A stretch of DNA of 64,000 nt from Gossypium raimondii (GCF_025698545.1 NC_068569.1:9796001-9860000); one strand, 5' to 3'. Shown: positions 11,239 to 25,700, counted from the stretch's first letter. Numbers and translations: made by a program. Notes: a model not told the origin generated them from the sequence alone.

Positions 11239-14200
11239 CTAGATATTGCTCGGAGTTGATGTTTCAGATGAACTTCCGGGCGAGTCACCCGCTACTGAGT
11301 CTACTGATGAACCACTTGGAGAGACACTTCCACTTTCGGACACGATTGGTATCTTAACAGCTGCTCTTTCCATCTCCTTCTCAAGTTCTTCTTCCCTACG
11401 CAATGCAGTGAATTGGACATCCAAAGACCTGGCTGCCGACAGCCATGCAAAAACAATCACCATAAGTATCCCTCCAAGGTATGGGGTAGAATTTGCAAGT
11501 GATCCAAAGGTCAAGATCATGAACTGCTGGATCAGAGCACCCCCGGACTTCCCCAACGGGTTGCAGACAACATCAATGGCAGCCTTCCCTTTAACCTAAA
11601 GGTAGCATCAAATAGGTTCCAATTAAAACGACAAGAAGACACACAAAAAAAATTGAAGTTGAAATTGCAAGATTCCAAACCTTGGTGTCCTCGTCCAATG
11701 GAATATAGGCCATTTCTTTGCAAGGATCAAATAAACTGTACTTTGCACTCTTACTGAAAATGTTTTGCAAGGCACCTACATATACAGCTGCAAGAAGAGG
11801 AGTCATCCCAAACTTTGCAAGAGTGGGTGCAAATGGATCTCCGAATAATATCAAGGAAAAGAAACCGACTCCGGTCAGAAGCAGGACAGTGGGTGTAATC
11901 GTCGCTGCAACTCCCCATCCGTATTTGTCAAATATAAATTGACTTAGCAACATCATAATGAATGTTGCTATTCCAGTGCCAGTGGAGAAGTCACCCATGA
12001 AGGAGGAATATTCATTAGGGCTTGGAAACTGCAAAATGGAGAATCATTTGTTAATAAGCCTGTTAAGATAATAATAATAATAAAACATTAGCAGACCAAT
12101 AACCATAAAATTTTACCTGAGCTTTGAGCTTTGATTTCCAGGTAACTTCAACAAGGTTGATGCTAATACCATATGCAACCACCAAAGTGGCAAGATCCCT
12201 GATGTACCTTGAAGACACCAAGAATTTCAAGCTCTCCATTGTTCCCATTTTAGGCTTTTCCTGCAAACCAATTGACAGAAAATAAATAAATAAACTTGGC
12301 ATCATATATGCTTTGACCACACAATTTCACTCGGAATGCATTTATAATAGAAGCATGGAGACCCCCCCCCCCATTTGTGAAATCTTACAGTCGTAGGTAT
12401 AAATGAAGTATTTTGACTCCAAATATCTTAGCAGCTCAACAGACTTTAGTATCAATGATAGACAAAACAAATGAACATTTTGGTCGGAATAAGCAGACCT
12501 GGTGCCTAAGAACCTATCAAAATTAAAAACAAAAATGATAAGCATGAAGAATAGCTAGCCAAAAGATTACCTTCTTTTTCCTGCTACGAGTGGGAAGGGG
12601 AACAAACATATTCACCCACCAGTACAGGAAACAGATGACTGCCCCCATCAGCACCACAATGCTCATCATCCCCCTTAAGGAGATGGCCCAACCATCAACT
12701 CCAGGACCCAGATTTTTCCTCAAATTGGAAAAGTACTTAACAGTTCGACCAGAAAAAATGAGGGCAACATTCGCACCAAGTCCAAACAGTGGATAGAATC
12801 TCTTTGCTTCATCTACAGTAGTTATCTGTACAAGAAAAGTGCAATAGCACGTAAATGCAGCTTTAATTCTAAAATCGAGTGAAGACTTCTGAGTTTCAAC
12901 TAATGCAGAAAAACTAGAGAAAACACACTAACTAAAAGCTTAGAAGCATGAGTAATAGATTGCCGCTAAACATGTAAAGCAAATGCCACAATCATAAAAG
13001 CCTGAACTCTGTATAAATGAACAAATACGAGGTGCAAAGTCAATTAAGACATTGAAAGTTTGAACTGTTTAGAAGTAACATTCATTTATTTTCTTCTTGT
13101 TTGCCCTTGCTCCTATGCTTCATACATACACCCAGAGATGCTGGAGGAGAAATGCTCTCAATTATAGAATTAAAACTCAGCAGAGTTTCTTAAATCTCTC
13201 ATACACCTCACAAAATTTCTTTTACAATTCCTTATAGGGTTTCAATTGCCAGTATCAGGAAACAAAAAACTTGTTCAGCAAATAGAATTTTCAAATCAAA
13301 GATAGAACAAGTTTACATCAGGAACCACCAATTTAATATATAGCAAAGAGAAAATTATATTGAGAAGATCATCAAAATTTCTAAGCCGTACGCTTTTTCC
13401 ATTACAAGATCTACATATGTATGTAGCCATACCGGGAAAAGCAGAAAGTCATAAACCAATATAACAAAACAAGATAACTTGATGAGCGAGAGCAATAAAT
13501 CTAGCAAGACCAAGTTATCCAGCTTAAAGGATAGGAATTATAAGTAATCTTTAGCAAGAGATCTACTTGTTAAGGGAAATCAAATAAGAATATTCAAAGT
13601 ATATCATATTTACAAATATTTTAATGAAAAATTACGAAGTTCTGACACCAGAATCAAAATATATAAAACCAACATGGTTATACAATCATACAGGTGAATC
13701 ACTTGCAACATTCAATCCCATAAGATAGTATAACTCACCTGATTAGCAAACCCCCAAAATAGAACAGAAATGACCACACTACCCCAAAGTTCAGCCATGA
13801 CATAGAACAAGCAGAAACTCCAAATCCTCAGAATTGCAAGAGGACCAAGAAATCTTGGTCCAAGGACTGCAAGAAGCTTATCAGCAAGTGCTTCAGGGTG
13901 GATGTAATTGCTGAGAGGATACAACAGAAACCCAAATGCACCAAAAAAGATTATGAAAGGAATAATAACAGTATAGAAAAGAGCCTTCTTTGACAACACA
14001 TTTGCCAACTTTGTGTATAACAACATGAACCCAACTGCCATAGGCAAATTAACCCATGTTTTCAAAAAGGGTATAATCTCAGCACTGCTTCCTTTAGCTG
14101 TCACAACCAAGACGTCTTTTGTGTCCCTGAGTATTGTGTAATTGAAGAGGATACAAAAGAACATTAACCCGAGTGGGATAATCTTCTTAAGAGTCACAAG

Positions 14201-14494
14201 CTCAATACCCAAGAACTTTGGCTTCTTCTCAGTTTCTCCAATCAAAGGCTGCCCATCGCCTGCAGCGGCAGCCTCGGCCTTGCAAATGAAGCTCTTCTGT
14301 TCCGGGAATAACCCATTTGGTTTTGCTACAACGCTTGGAACTCTTTTATAAGACACCGATAACCCATTAAGGCCTAAGGGTTTCGAAGCAAAGAGCCTCT
14401 GCTTTAAGCCTTGTGATGGGTTCAAAAGGCTTCTGGCACTGGTCGGATTTGGTGGTAATGAAAGAAGCCCTTTGGTTTTTAGAACAGCTTCCAT
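11239..14494 (-). CDS. Plastid ATP/ADP translocase (NTT/AATP family), complete
   Basis: Exchanges cytosolic ATP for stromal ADP across the plastid inner envelope, supplying energy for starch and fatty acid synthesis in non-photosynthetic or night-time plastids (family knowledge). Five coding exons, all in phase 0: 14494-13739, 12825-12571, 12260-12117, 12028-11681 and 11595-11239, giving 619 aa, the usual plant NTT length. Residues 1 to about 75 are Ser/Arg/Lys-rich and look like a transit peptide. From about residue 100 a series of hydrophobic helices follows, with family stretches such as NYTILRDTKDVLVV, FGLGANVALIFSGRTVKYF and LQNIFSKSAKYSLFDPCKE. The C-terminus is a Ser-rich hydrophilic tail. 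The ATG at 14494 opens the transit peptide, and no frameshift or stop is seen. The 746-bp first intron is the longest. It appears functional. Plants often have two NTT paralogues, and I cannot say which this is. Confidence 0.95.
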
Positions 14495-16770
14495 ATCTCT
14501 CCTATGGTTTCTTCAAAAGAATTGAGGAATCAAATCCCCCACAATATGCTGTGAAAATTTTCAGAACATAAGAAGGAAGATTGAGAGATAAGGTGGCGGG
14601 TTAGATTCTGGAGAAGATGGTTTTCTCGAAGAAAATGGCTACTACCAAAATACCTTTTTTTATATCAAATGGACAAAGAAAAATCAAAACCCTAAGAAAA
14701 AAACAAACATTTTTAATCCAGGTTAAAGAATTTAGAACCTTTACAACTTTACAATGGTTTTATTTTTTTTCTCCTCCCTTCAAAGAGTCATTAAGAAGAG
14801 GTTAAAAAGGTCGCAGGGCGTTAAATAAGACGACCAATTTTTGCAAATTATGAGAGAACAAATTGTGGACGACTGACTCAGTGATTTATGAATTATGAGA
14901 CAGAGACACAGTGAAAATATAAAAGTAATAGTAACCTTTTTCCCTAAATCTTTATAAAAAAATTTATTTTAACCTTTAATTTAATTTTAGCTAATTTTTT
15001 TAATGTTACATACACGTAAATGACACATAAATATTAAATTAATTTTAAATTTTAAAAATTATATGTTTTTAATTTTTAAATTTTAAAAATTAATTAAATT
15101 ATGATGTGTGATCGATACAAAAATCTACGTGTATTATCCAATGTCAATAAAATTAAAAGCATTAACTTTTCTATTTATTGATTCAATAAAATCACATGTT
15201 TAAGAGTTCAAAAAATAAAATATTAAAATATTTTTAAAAAATTGGAAGCTAAATAAATAATTATCCCAATATAAATTAGAAAAAGAAGTACAGTCACGGG
15301 TCAGGGGGGAAACGAAAAGTATCTTCACCAAGTTTGCAAAAAAGTGTCACGTGTGCATTTACAGTCTCGCCCAACCCAAAACACCTTGTCATTTTGAAGA
15401 AAATGATCAACTTGACTATGCCGATACTGGTGACAATTTTTTTTAATTTCTTTTTAAATGAATAAAAAAATTATCTCAAATTTTTTATAATATCCGAAAA
15501 ATAATCGTTTCTTTATGAAATATTTCTTTTTTATATTTTGATAATTGGTTTGATAAAAAACCTTAACTTCACGGTTAAATTAAATAAATACTTAGGTAAA
15601 TTTTATTATATGAATAAGTTAAGTGGCATTCTATTGATAATGTTTTCATAAATTTTTCATCTATATTATATTTATGTTAGTGCAATGAGTTAATTTAAGG
15701 TATAATCTCAGATTTAGTATTTAATGCTTATATTTTTCGTTAATTTAACTTTTTATAGTTAAATTTAACCTCATCTTTTAAAAGAGTCAAATTTGATTAT
15801 TAATTTTTGAAAAAAGTCAAAATGATATTTTAACGAGAATACTAATTAAAATGTTACATTTTAAACACGGCAATCAGTATAACAATCCACATATAGTTCA
15901 TGCTAATTTTATGATTTTTTTATTTTTTATTTTATAATTTTTGAATTATTTGTTGATGAAACATATAAGACAAATGATGTTATATTAACATAACATGTAT
16001 ATGGACTACCATGCCATTTGCTAAGTCAACAATGTTAAAAATAATGTTTTAGTTATTATTTTCCTTAAAAAGTGGGTTGACTTTTTTGAAAAAATTAAAA
16101 GTCAAATTAGCACAAAGAAAATAATGGTTAAACCGACAAAAAATATAAATATTGAGAGCTAAATTTATTATTATGTCTTAATTTAATAACGTCAGTAAAA
16201 TCATTTTTATAATAAATAAAAAGTATGAATGTGATTTTGTTATCATATATTACATAGGGTTTTGAGTATTTTTAATAAATTGTTGGCATAATTTTTTATA
16301 TTATCTTAATTTGTTTACACGAGGATATGCTTAATTTCAGTGATCATATTTAGAATTTAGTAATCGTGATTATCTACAAAATGTTTTTAAATTTAAATTA
16401 GTGTTTGTTCATATAAAGGTTTATTTTGCCTTTTTTTTATTCATGTTTCTTTTTAAAGTAAAAAATCCTTGGAATTTATCCAGATCCTTATAAAGGGCTA
16501 AATAAATCTCAAATGCCAAGTGATGGTAAACCCTAAATCATTGGGAATGAGTTTAGGTTTGAAATGGTATTTGGCTCCTCCGATAAAGGGTAACAGCATA
16601 AAAAATAGGTTTAGAGCCTAGACCCAATAATTAAGGGACATAATCACCACATGTTACTAAAATTAAGATACAATTGTAAGAACCATGGAAAAATAAGAGA
16701 AAAGTAATTATTAGCGTTGACAAAATCAAAATAGTGTTGTTGTTTTTTTCTATATAAAAATATAATTATA
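14495..16770. other. Upstream region of the ATP/ADP transporter gene and AT-rich spacer
   Basis: Immediately upstream of the minus-strand start lies about 150 bp of probable 5' leader. A G-box core CACGTG is present at 15348-15353, about 850 bp upstream of the start codon. Beyond about 15400 the sequence is mostly A/T runs and short repeats without a gene. Confidence 0.5.
15348..15353. promoter_or_regulatory. G-box core upstream of the ATP/ADP transporter gene
   Basis: Palindromic CACGTG in the context GTGTCACGTGTGC, the type of site bound by plant bZIP and bHLH factors. It lies about 850 bp upstream of the NTT start codon. Motif presence only; activity is unknown. Confidence 0.3.
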
Positions 16771-17646
16771 ATTGTTATATTTCATTCGTGTTAGGACACG
16801 TGGCAAACTAAAAAGATATTTGAACAATAAGTCTACCACCAACAAGCTGAGATATTACCTGCGAACTCACCCTCCCGATATGGCTACTCGAGCAACAGAT
16901 AGCCTAATATTTATTGGGAACATGAAGTCATTGGTAACCAAATATCACTTGGGTTCAACTGTTTTATCCCATCAAAGTCAAAATAAATGATAAGGTTTGT
17001 CCTGTCACAAACATCTTTGTCTTATCGAAGAAATCCCTCCCATGCACTCCATAATGATGACTAGATGGCAAATCCAACACGTTAACACCATAATACACAA
17101 GATTCATGCATATAAATACCTCTAAGAACAATGAAGAATAGATCGACCCTTCAAGAGTACTAAGCTTACATTCTGCCAACGCCCTTTTAGCCCCCAACCT
17201 TCGAGTTCTCTTCATTGTCATTCTCCATAATCTCCGACTAAGGGCTAAAAATGTGTTGGCAAAATGTAAGCTTAGTACTCTTGAATAATCGATCTATTCT
17301 TCATCGTTCCTGAAACTATTTACAATAATGGATCATGTGTAATATGATATTAACATGTTTGACTTGTCATCCAACCATCATTACGAAGCACGTGTGAGAG
17401 ATGTATGTGACAGGATAGACCTTATTATTCATTCTAACTCTAATGGAATAAAGCAGTTAAGCTCACATGACCTTTAGTAACCTACAGCTTTATGTTACCA
17501 ATGAAGATTAGGTCAGTTGTTGCCTAGGTAATCGTTTCGAGAAGGTGAGCTCGCAAGTAATCTCTCGATTTGCTGGTGGTAAGCTTATTATTCAATTATC
17601 TTTTTGACTTGCCACGTGTCTTAACGCGAATATGATATAACAATAA
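16771..17646. mobile_element. Snap-back (foldback) element with about 400-bp inverted arms
   Basis: The left arm (16771 to about 17200) and the right arm (about 17235 to 17646) are inverted copies of each other along nearly their whole length, estimated by eye at 75-80% identity. Outer ends are ATTGTTATAT and ATATAACAAT. Matching internal blocks include GACACGTGGCAA, GATGAAGAATAGATCGA (one base different on the left), CAAGAGTACTAAGCTTACAT and TTTTTAGCCC. Only a few tens of bases separate the arms. A transcript would fold into a long hairpin. No clear target duplication or coding was found, so the transposon class (Mutator-like MITE or foldback) is not settled. Confidence 0.8.
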
Positions 17647-19954
17647 TAAAATATTTTTCACTGCATTCAAAAAAAAAATTCAACAAAAACGAATTAATAT
17701 CCAACATATTTGCCCATATATAATTAAATTGAAAACTAAAGCCAAGCAAAAATGTTAAAATTCCAACATATGTATATTCTTCTTTAAATTATTATATAAT
17801 AATATTAAGGAATTTTAATTTAATTTTATATTTCCAACACATCTGGCAAGAGAAGAATGAATGACATCTAGTTGATGTTTTTCTTATATAAAAAAAGGTA
17901 TTTTAAAATTAAAATTATAAATATAAAAAAATTACAAAACAATATCTATAAATCATATACATCGATCAGATCAGATCAGATACCGCTCCAGTTGAATGTA
18001 GATTCCGTTACCGTGTTGAATGTAGATACGGTTTGGTTGTCTCTCAGTGTCTGAAAGTTCCAAAGCAGACACAAAAGTTTATGAATTATTAGTTTCGGAG
18101 ATGTTGTGGGTGGCTCCAAGGGACCTTTTTAGGGTTTTAAAATTAAATTGCTGCCTCGAGACGGTGAGCACCGCCAGCGGTGACCCATGTTTTTGTGAGC
18201 AAACCTGCTATTGTTTAATTCGTTTCAATCACTATACCTTGATTGGCAGTATTGGTCATCACACTTATCTTTGATTCTTCCTAGTGGCAAGTCAATTATG
18301 GATTTTATAAATATATATATAGTCAATGGCGTTTTTAATTATCAATTGATCAAAGGGTTATATAGGATATGACTATGATCAAAGGGTTTCAAATCTGGAC
18401 TCTTTTTTTTTTACATATATTAAATTGATGTTTAATTTTCTAGTTCTGATTTACTTCATTTAGAGGTTGTTATCAATTCCGCAAGCAATCTCAATTTAAG
18501 TTCTAATTATTCTTCTCTGTTCTTCATTTATTCAATTCTGTTTGGTTTTTGAGTTTATTATAACTTTTCACTTCAAATCATGCTCAAGATTTACTCCAGG
18601 GATCCATTCGAGTTAAACACCGATAAACTCATAAACTTATTATTTTCTTTTTATTGCTTTGATTTAAAAGATTTTTTATAATCAAAACCTCAAATTAATT
18701 ATATCGATATAGATAAAGGGATTATACCGGTTTTAAAGTGAACCATTAAAATTGAAGTTAGACCACAAATTAAAAACAATTGAATCATTTTATTTATGTT
18801 TTGTCCAAATCAATGATCCCTAAATCAAAGCTCTCCGAGTGCTTGGGCAGAATTTAAAAATAATAATAATAAAAAGACAATTTCTCTCTTTTTATTATTG
18901 GACTAATCAAAACGAAAAATAAATGGTTTGACCAATTTAATCATTAATTTAATTTTAAAAATGTTGTTGATAGTTTGTATTTTATATATAAGTTTTTTCA
19001 CATCAATGATATGAATACGAGACATTATTAAATATGTCAAATTTTTTAACAATTTTGATCATATCAGTTTTTTTTTGATACATTGTTTAAAATTATCCAT
19101 AACCCCTCCTCAACCTATAAATAAGAGGATAAAGCTCTTTAGCACACTCGAATCTACGTCCTCCTATATTAACATTAATATATATACCAATCGAATTAAT
19201 ACTGAATTAGCTAAATGTAAATTTTCTTAAATCCAAATGATATACATTAGGCTAATACAGATACTTAATAATCATGCTTATTTATTCATATGTTCACTGA
19301 AGATGTTACATTCATGTTGTTCAAAACGAAAAGGTTCCATACCTAGACCACCAAGTAGCGTGATAAGTTGAACCAGGAAAGCCCAAAAATCATGGCATAG
19401 AGATTCAAGGCCAAGATGCCCAGCACAACATTGCTACCTCCATTTTTATCCTTTAAAAAGGTTACGGGACGTGGTTGGATGGGCCCCTCTTTTCCGATGG
19501 GCTTCTTTTTCTTATATGTTCAATTTCCTTTTTTTGTTCAACACTCTATTCCAATTCATGTCTGTACCTTAACAAAACTGTTCATATCTATTATTGATTT
19601 ATTTATATATGCAATGTCTATTTCTATTTCTATTTATAATCTCAAATATTTAAATTGAAAATATATATTTAAATATGTTTAAACCCACATCTTAATTATT
19701 ATTATAATAAAGATAATGTTAATTAAATTAAAATTCAGCCAATTTAAATTTATTCTTTCTCTTCTGAAACTCATTTCCTTTTCTCTTCTTTTTCCCTTTT
19801 ACTCTTTTGCGTATTATGTGAATGTATTTATAAGTGTGAACTTTTAAAATTAGGCTACATTGCTTGAAACTAATCAATCTCAAATTTTAAAATATGCTTC
19901 AATATCAAATGAAAAATAGATGTACTCTCATTTCAATTCACATTTTAAATAATG

Positions 19955-19957
<3 letters not shown>

Positions 19958-19991
<34 letters not shown>
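19958..19991. repeat. (AT)n microsatellite
   Basis: An uninterrupted run of about 17 AT dinucleotides in AT-rich intergenic DNA. Probably length-polymorphic. Confidence 0.9.
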
Positions 19992-19994
<3 letters not shown>

Positions 19995-20448
19995 TTAAAT
20001 TCATTCCTTTTTATGAAAAATTTATCAATAAATTATTTTACATTATTACTTTTAAATAAATTATATCCCCAATTGAACTAAGCTAGATCTCAAATCTCTT
20101 AACTCAAGCTTGTCTTAATTTAAGAAAAGTGTGTCGGTTAGTCCAATTAATCGACATTATTGTCACATAAACAAAATTTTAGAGAATTCTTTTGGCAACA
20201 AAAAAAAATGTCATTATTTTTCTTTCTTTTTTCTAATATAAAAATATTATAGTTTATAATTATAATCGTAATTAATCATTATGATATAATCATTGAACTA
20301 AATAATTAATAAATCGAAATATACTTGATGAAAATAAATCTAGATAAAATTTAATTGTTTTTTAAACATTGAGTGAATGTCTTATCTATAATTGTTGAAC
20401 CAATGAAGACTGTATGTGGGTGCGTTTGTTGTCAAACATCAAGAACTA

Positions 20449-20616
20449 ACATGCACTTGGCACAAATACTATTGTACGCCTTGATGTGTGTTTGTATGCA
20501 CATGCATTTGTTGTGAAAATTTAACAAGTCGAAACATGCACTTGGTACAAATCCTATTGTACACCTTGATGTTTGTTTGTATGTGCATGCATTCGGTGCC
20601 TATGTACCTAAGACAG
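20449..20616 (+). repeat. Tandem duplication, period 84 bp
   Basis: Two copies start ACATGCACTTGG at 20449 and 20533 and share TATTGTACRCCTTGATGT and TGTTTGTATGYRCATGCAT. The internal CATGCA-rich segment is itself near-palindromic. No coding is evident. Confidence 0.8.
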
Positions 20617-22222
20617 CCCCAATAAATAGATCCACCGCACTAAATTTTGTTTGGCTTGAAATGGTAAATGCAGGCAACCCCTTCCTCAAGAACTGTTACA
20701 CCAATGGCATCTTTTTTTCAAAGCATAAAATTAACCCATTTGGCTGTTTTTGAGTGAAACTCGTCACATTGGAGACCCAAACCGTACATCGGCAGGACCG
20801 GCTACCCCAAAATAGGCAGAAATTTTCTCATATGTGAGCCAAAAAAAGATGACAATGCAAAGCATATTATCTTTTCTAATACAGCCTAATGTTGTTTTCC
20901 CAATGTAATATCATATTATTTCTAGCTCAACCTATTTAAGCACAATTAAAGTGAATATCTTATGTTGTTTGTGGTCTTTATTTATATATTACTGGTTTAA
21001 ATGTCCATCACTATCTTTGTTGATGATTTCAAATATTTCCTACTAAATTGTCTTAGACCTAATCCTTTTAGGGCGGAAGGTGGGGGAGTTAAAAGAAGTT
21101 GGGAAGAAAGTAAATATATTGCTACTTTAATCCTTTTAGTGCTGCATACCATGAAGCCTATGGTTGGTCTAAACCACCCGTTACGAGATTCCTTTTTGAT
21201 TGTTAAATTTGTTGTGATCAATAAAGATTTATGAATAATGACTGTGATTAGACCGAAAGGTGTCTCTCCTATACCCATTGGAATTGGGAAATAGCTTTCA
21301 ATATTATATTAGGGTAAATATCTTTGTCCACAATTTGCCCTTTCGAAATTGTTGTTTTCATGGCCGGAGGTGATGGAAACTTTGAATCTATAATTTCATA
21401 TTTCTAAATGTCCCATTACTATTTGGGTCGCCACCAAACAAAACTTCAATGACAAATATTTGTATTGCAAAAAATGAACTCTCATTGCTTGTGAGGAAGC
21501 TAAGATGCTCGTAAATTAATTATCGCCTTTTAAAATAATCTTGATTAGCAATACAATATTGTAACTATTTTTCTTTAAACATAGGCAAGAGTTAAACATG
21601 AAATTTAATATCATTAAATGGTTAATTGAAAAATATGAAGATGATATCTTGTTAAATTAGAAGATTAAAACTATGCTTAACTATAATTCATTTAGTAATA
21701 AGCCTGCTCTCTTTCTTGGTCGCATCTAACTTGGACCCAAGCAATTAAGAATATTAGTCATTGCTATTTTAAATTATACGTAAAAAAAAAACATTGTTTT
21801 TATAATGTGATTTTTATATGCACTTAAGAAAATGTGATAAAATTGGATATATTATCGTCCCCATGCTATAGAAAGTTAGACATTGTTTTGTCAATTGTTT
21901 TATTATAATATTTAATTCTCAATGGCTCCAAATGGGCAGTAGATATTTGTTTCTGGGGTGCTTGACAATATTATCAGGGATTCAGGGAAAGTCCACTTGC
22001 TCTATGCACTGACTTAGGTTTTAATTTATTTTAAATAGTTGGATTAAAGCTGAAAACTTATAAAAGAGGATCGAATTAGAAATATCTTAAAAAGTCATAA
22101 TGTATTTTTATAATTCTTGAAGAGATGAAATTGTAATTTGATTATTTCCACTTTTCAATGCGTTTTTTTTAAATAACAAACAAAATGACCAAAATAATTT
22201 TAAAAAAATAATTATTATTATC

Positions 22223-22731
22223 TAGGGGTATTCATAGTTCAGTTAAAATCGAATCATTTGACCAAACCGGTTTAACTCGATTAATCGGTTGGTGGCCGAG
22301 TTTAATTCGGTCAGAGGTCGGTTAATGATTTTTTAAAATTTTAATTATCAGTTAATTCGATTCGAAATCAAATAATTAACCAATTAACTGAAATAAATAA
22401 TATATATTTTATGTAATTGTTAACTTTTGTTTGGTAGTTAACTTTCAAGATTTATGTAGTGTTTCTAATTTCTTATTTATTGTTTTCACCTTTATCTAAC
22501 GTTTTTGAATCATTAAAAGAATATTAGTAATGTATTTTTATATGTTTCATATATTAATCAAAAACAAAAAAACCATATAAATTTCAATTAACCGATTGAA
22601 TTAACCAATATATTTTGATTCGGTTAATGTATTTGAAAAAAATTGATTTAGTTAACGGTTAAAATTTTTATATTTCAAATAATTCAATTAATGATAATTT
22701 AATTTGGATATTAATTGTTTCAACACCCCTA
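22223..22731. mobile_element. MITE-like element with TAGGGGTRTT ends
   Basis: Begins TAGGGGTATTCA and ends CAACACCCCTA (reverse complement TAGGGGTGTTG). The interior is a patchwork of inverted and direct GGTTAA/TTAACC motifs such as CGATTAATCGGTTGG, so it can fold on itself. No target duplication was identified. The ends resemble those of the hAT-type MITE at 51410-51849. Confidence 0.55.
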
Positions 22732-25700
22732 AAATCATTTATACTACCAGGCAAATTCACCCCACCCAAAAAAAAAAAAAGCAAAATGGGGAATATTAAT
22801 AAAAAAAAGAAAGATTTTAAAATTTTGGTAGGGCCTAATTGAATAAAAGGATAATGCTTCTTAAATCAACTTAAAGTGGACCTCCTTAGTCTTGACTATT
22901 AAACTATAATTAGTGGAGGGGCTAGGTTTTGAGTAAGACGATATATCTTTATTAATACCATACAACCCATTCTTGTAGGTCTTCTAGCTGTACCAACTTC
23001 TATATATATTCACAAAGAATAACAAGAAAACCTTTCCCCCTTCATTTAGATTGGACAATAGAGCATTGTATCCCATACTTATGATATTTTATTTGAGGGT
23101 AAGTATTAGATTTAGATATGTATCTACAAACATATTGACCTTTTTTTATATGTATCAAATATAAATGCTTTCAATATGTTCTGTTATTATTTTTTGAAGT
23201 ATTTCTTATTATTATTGTGTGTGTAAAACATATTCTTTTAATGTTCTTTGAAGATATTTTTGTGAGTAACTTAAACTTCTCATTTTAGAAAATAGGAATT
23301 TCAATATTGGGAATTAACTTTCGGTGCAAAAACTATGAAAGCAATTTGTAAAGGAAAAATAAGAACAAAGTAGATAAGAGTTGATGTGAACAACAATTAG
23401 TCACGTAATAACTCTCAAATAATGCTGCATTTCTTTTGACAAATGAAATGGCCTTATAGTCAATTTCATAATTGAATCATTTAAAGAATCCAAGACTTCA
23501 TGATTGAGCTTAAGCTGCAACATAATCCCCCCTCCAAAAAACAATTAAAAAATTAGAATTATTATGAGATGCATTTGAAATTTGCAGTCGAATTAATATA
23601 TATAGAGGGGAGAAACCGGGGTGCTGGCAAGGTCCAAGAAAAATGTTTACATTTAAGTGTTTTTAAAATTTTAAATTAATAAATATAAAATTGCAATTTG
23701 ATATTTTTAAAAATATAAAAATTTAATTTAATTCTTGAAAAATTATTAAAACAATAAAATTATATTTTTACCATCGTAAAAATTATAATTTAATTTTACG
23801 CCTAAAATTATCTAATTAATGGCAAATTAGAGATACTTCAAAAAATTAAAAGTGATAAATAATAATTCACAAACAAGACTTTGAACGAGAAAAGAATCTG
23901 AATGTATGGAACTTTATGTGAATGGGACCGAAATAAAGGGCCCATTACGACATCAGCAGGTGAGCGTGGGAAGCAATACAAATACCATTATTTAAAAATA
24001 ATACCATGTGATAGGAATAAATAAATATATTAAAATCTCATTAAAAAACGATTATAATTAGAAATAATATGAACAGGAAAAATTATTGTAAAGAGCGAAT
24101 AGGATGAGAATAGGGACATAGGGTAGGGGGTGACTCGACTCATTGTCATGCTTTAGCAGTCGCCTTTTTACGTCTTCCGAATTTTCATGTTTTCAGTCAC
24201 CCTTTTGTCTCATACACTGGTGGGAAAACTCTCGTTTCTTTTGACTTTCTTATTTTGAGATTATCATTTTTTAAATTTTTATGATATTTTATTATACTCT
24301 CAAATTTTGCTTCCAACTGTACGAAAAAGGAGTTTTTTTTTTTTTTTTTGAATTTTGAATCCAAATTGAGCAGAGAATGAATCAAAGAATTTAGATATGA
24401 AATATTTAAATTTAGAGTAAGTTGTTAAATTTATCACTCAATTTTTAAGGTATTTTATTTTGATTATTTAATTTTTTTAACAATTTTATCATTACCATTA
24501 AAAATTATTTTAATTACTCACGGGTATTTTTTTTAATTACAATAAGAGAGCAATGTCGACATAATTAACACGACTCGAACTCAAACCACGCTACAATGAT
24601 GAGTACCTTAATTATCAAGTCAATACACGAGATTTCACAAGCAGTTTTATTTGTCTTTTTTTTCTTACACTAAACACCTTTTACTTCTATTTAAAATATA
24701 ATATAAGTTCACATCATAACTAACAGTATATATTGAAAAAATGTTTCAAATACAAAAAATTTAAAGAATATTTTTGAGCAATTTTAAATATATATTAAGA
24801 AAACGTTAAAATTAAAAACAGTTTTGAAATATTTTAAAGATAATTTAAAATATTTAAACATGTTAAATAAATAAAACATTTTAGTTATTAAAATCAAAAC
24901 AGATTTTTATTTAATAATACAATTTTGATTAAAAATATCACAACTTCCAACATTATTTAAAAAGAAACCATAAAAACAATCTGCATTTTTAATAATTAAA
25001 ATAAATTTAAAAACTAATTAAGGTTTCTATTAGCCAATGTATATATAAAATTAAAAAAACTTAATTAAGATATTATTAAATAAAATATAAAATAATTAAC
25101 TACATAATATTAGTTTAATGTTTCATTTTATAAAACAGTTTAATATTTATGTCAAGTAATTGAACATTAACTAAATTGGCACGATTACAATTATAATAAT
25201 CATAAGGATATGATTTTGAGCGTTTGAGTTTAAAGGAGTTTATGGGTAAAAAAGATATTGCATCAAAATAAATATTTATATTAAAAATAATACTTTAATA
25301 TTTGTTTATACATATTCACGTTTTCAATTATAACAATTTTAAAATATTTTTGATAACATAATTGTTAAAATTTCATTTTGTAAAACCGTATTTATAAACA
25401 AACATATAATGGATTAGTATAAATAATTATGTTTTAGTAAATGAAATTGAAATCTATTTTAAAAGAACACATTTTTGAAAATAAATTATCATTTTAAACT
25501 AATTATATAAATAACAGTTTTATATGTTAAAATCCCAATAATTACACAAAATTATAATTTATAATTTTAGTGAGTAAAAATAAAAAATATATTTTATAAA
25601 TTATAGTCCATATATATTACAACTCTCTCTCTCTCTATATTCTATATAATAGATAAATAGATATAAACTTTAAAAAGCAGAAAAAAATTAATACAACAAA

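Larger units (their letters stand above)
17647..22222. other. Intergenic AT-rich region
   Basis: No supported gene. It contains an AT microsatellite (19958-19991) and an 84-bp tandem duplication (20449-20616), listed separately. Several short open frames (for example near 18000-18270 and 21000-21280) have no recognisable protein features. Confidence 0.5.

Noticed and set aside
11246..11599. Plus-strand open frame opposite the last transporter exon
   Set aside because: It is the antisense shadow of the real exon 11595-11239; it has no protein features of its own.
18047..18274. 75-codon Cys-containing frame
   Set aside because: No motif spacing typical of a Cys-rich peptide and no signal peptide.
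23590..23830. Possible extra hAT-type MITE remnant (GGGGTGCTGGCAAGG start)
   Set aside because: Only one end resembles the family of 9791-10000, and no inverted partner or duplication was found.
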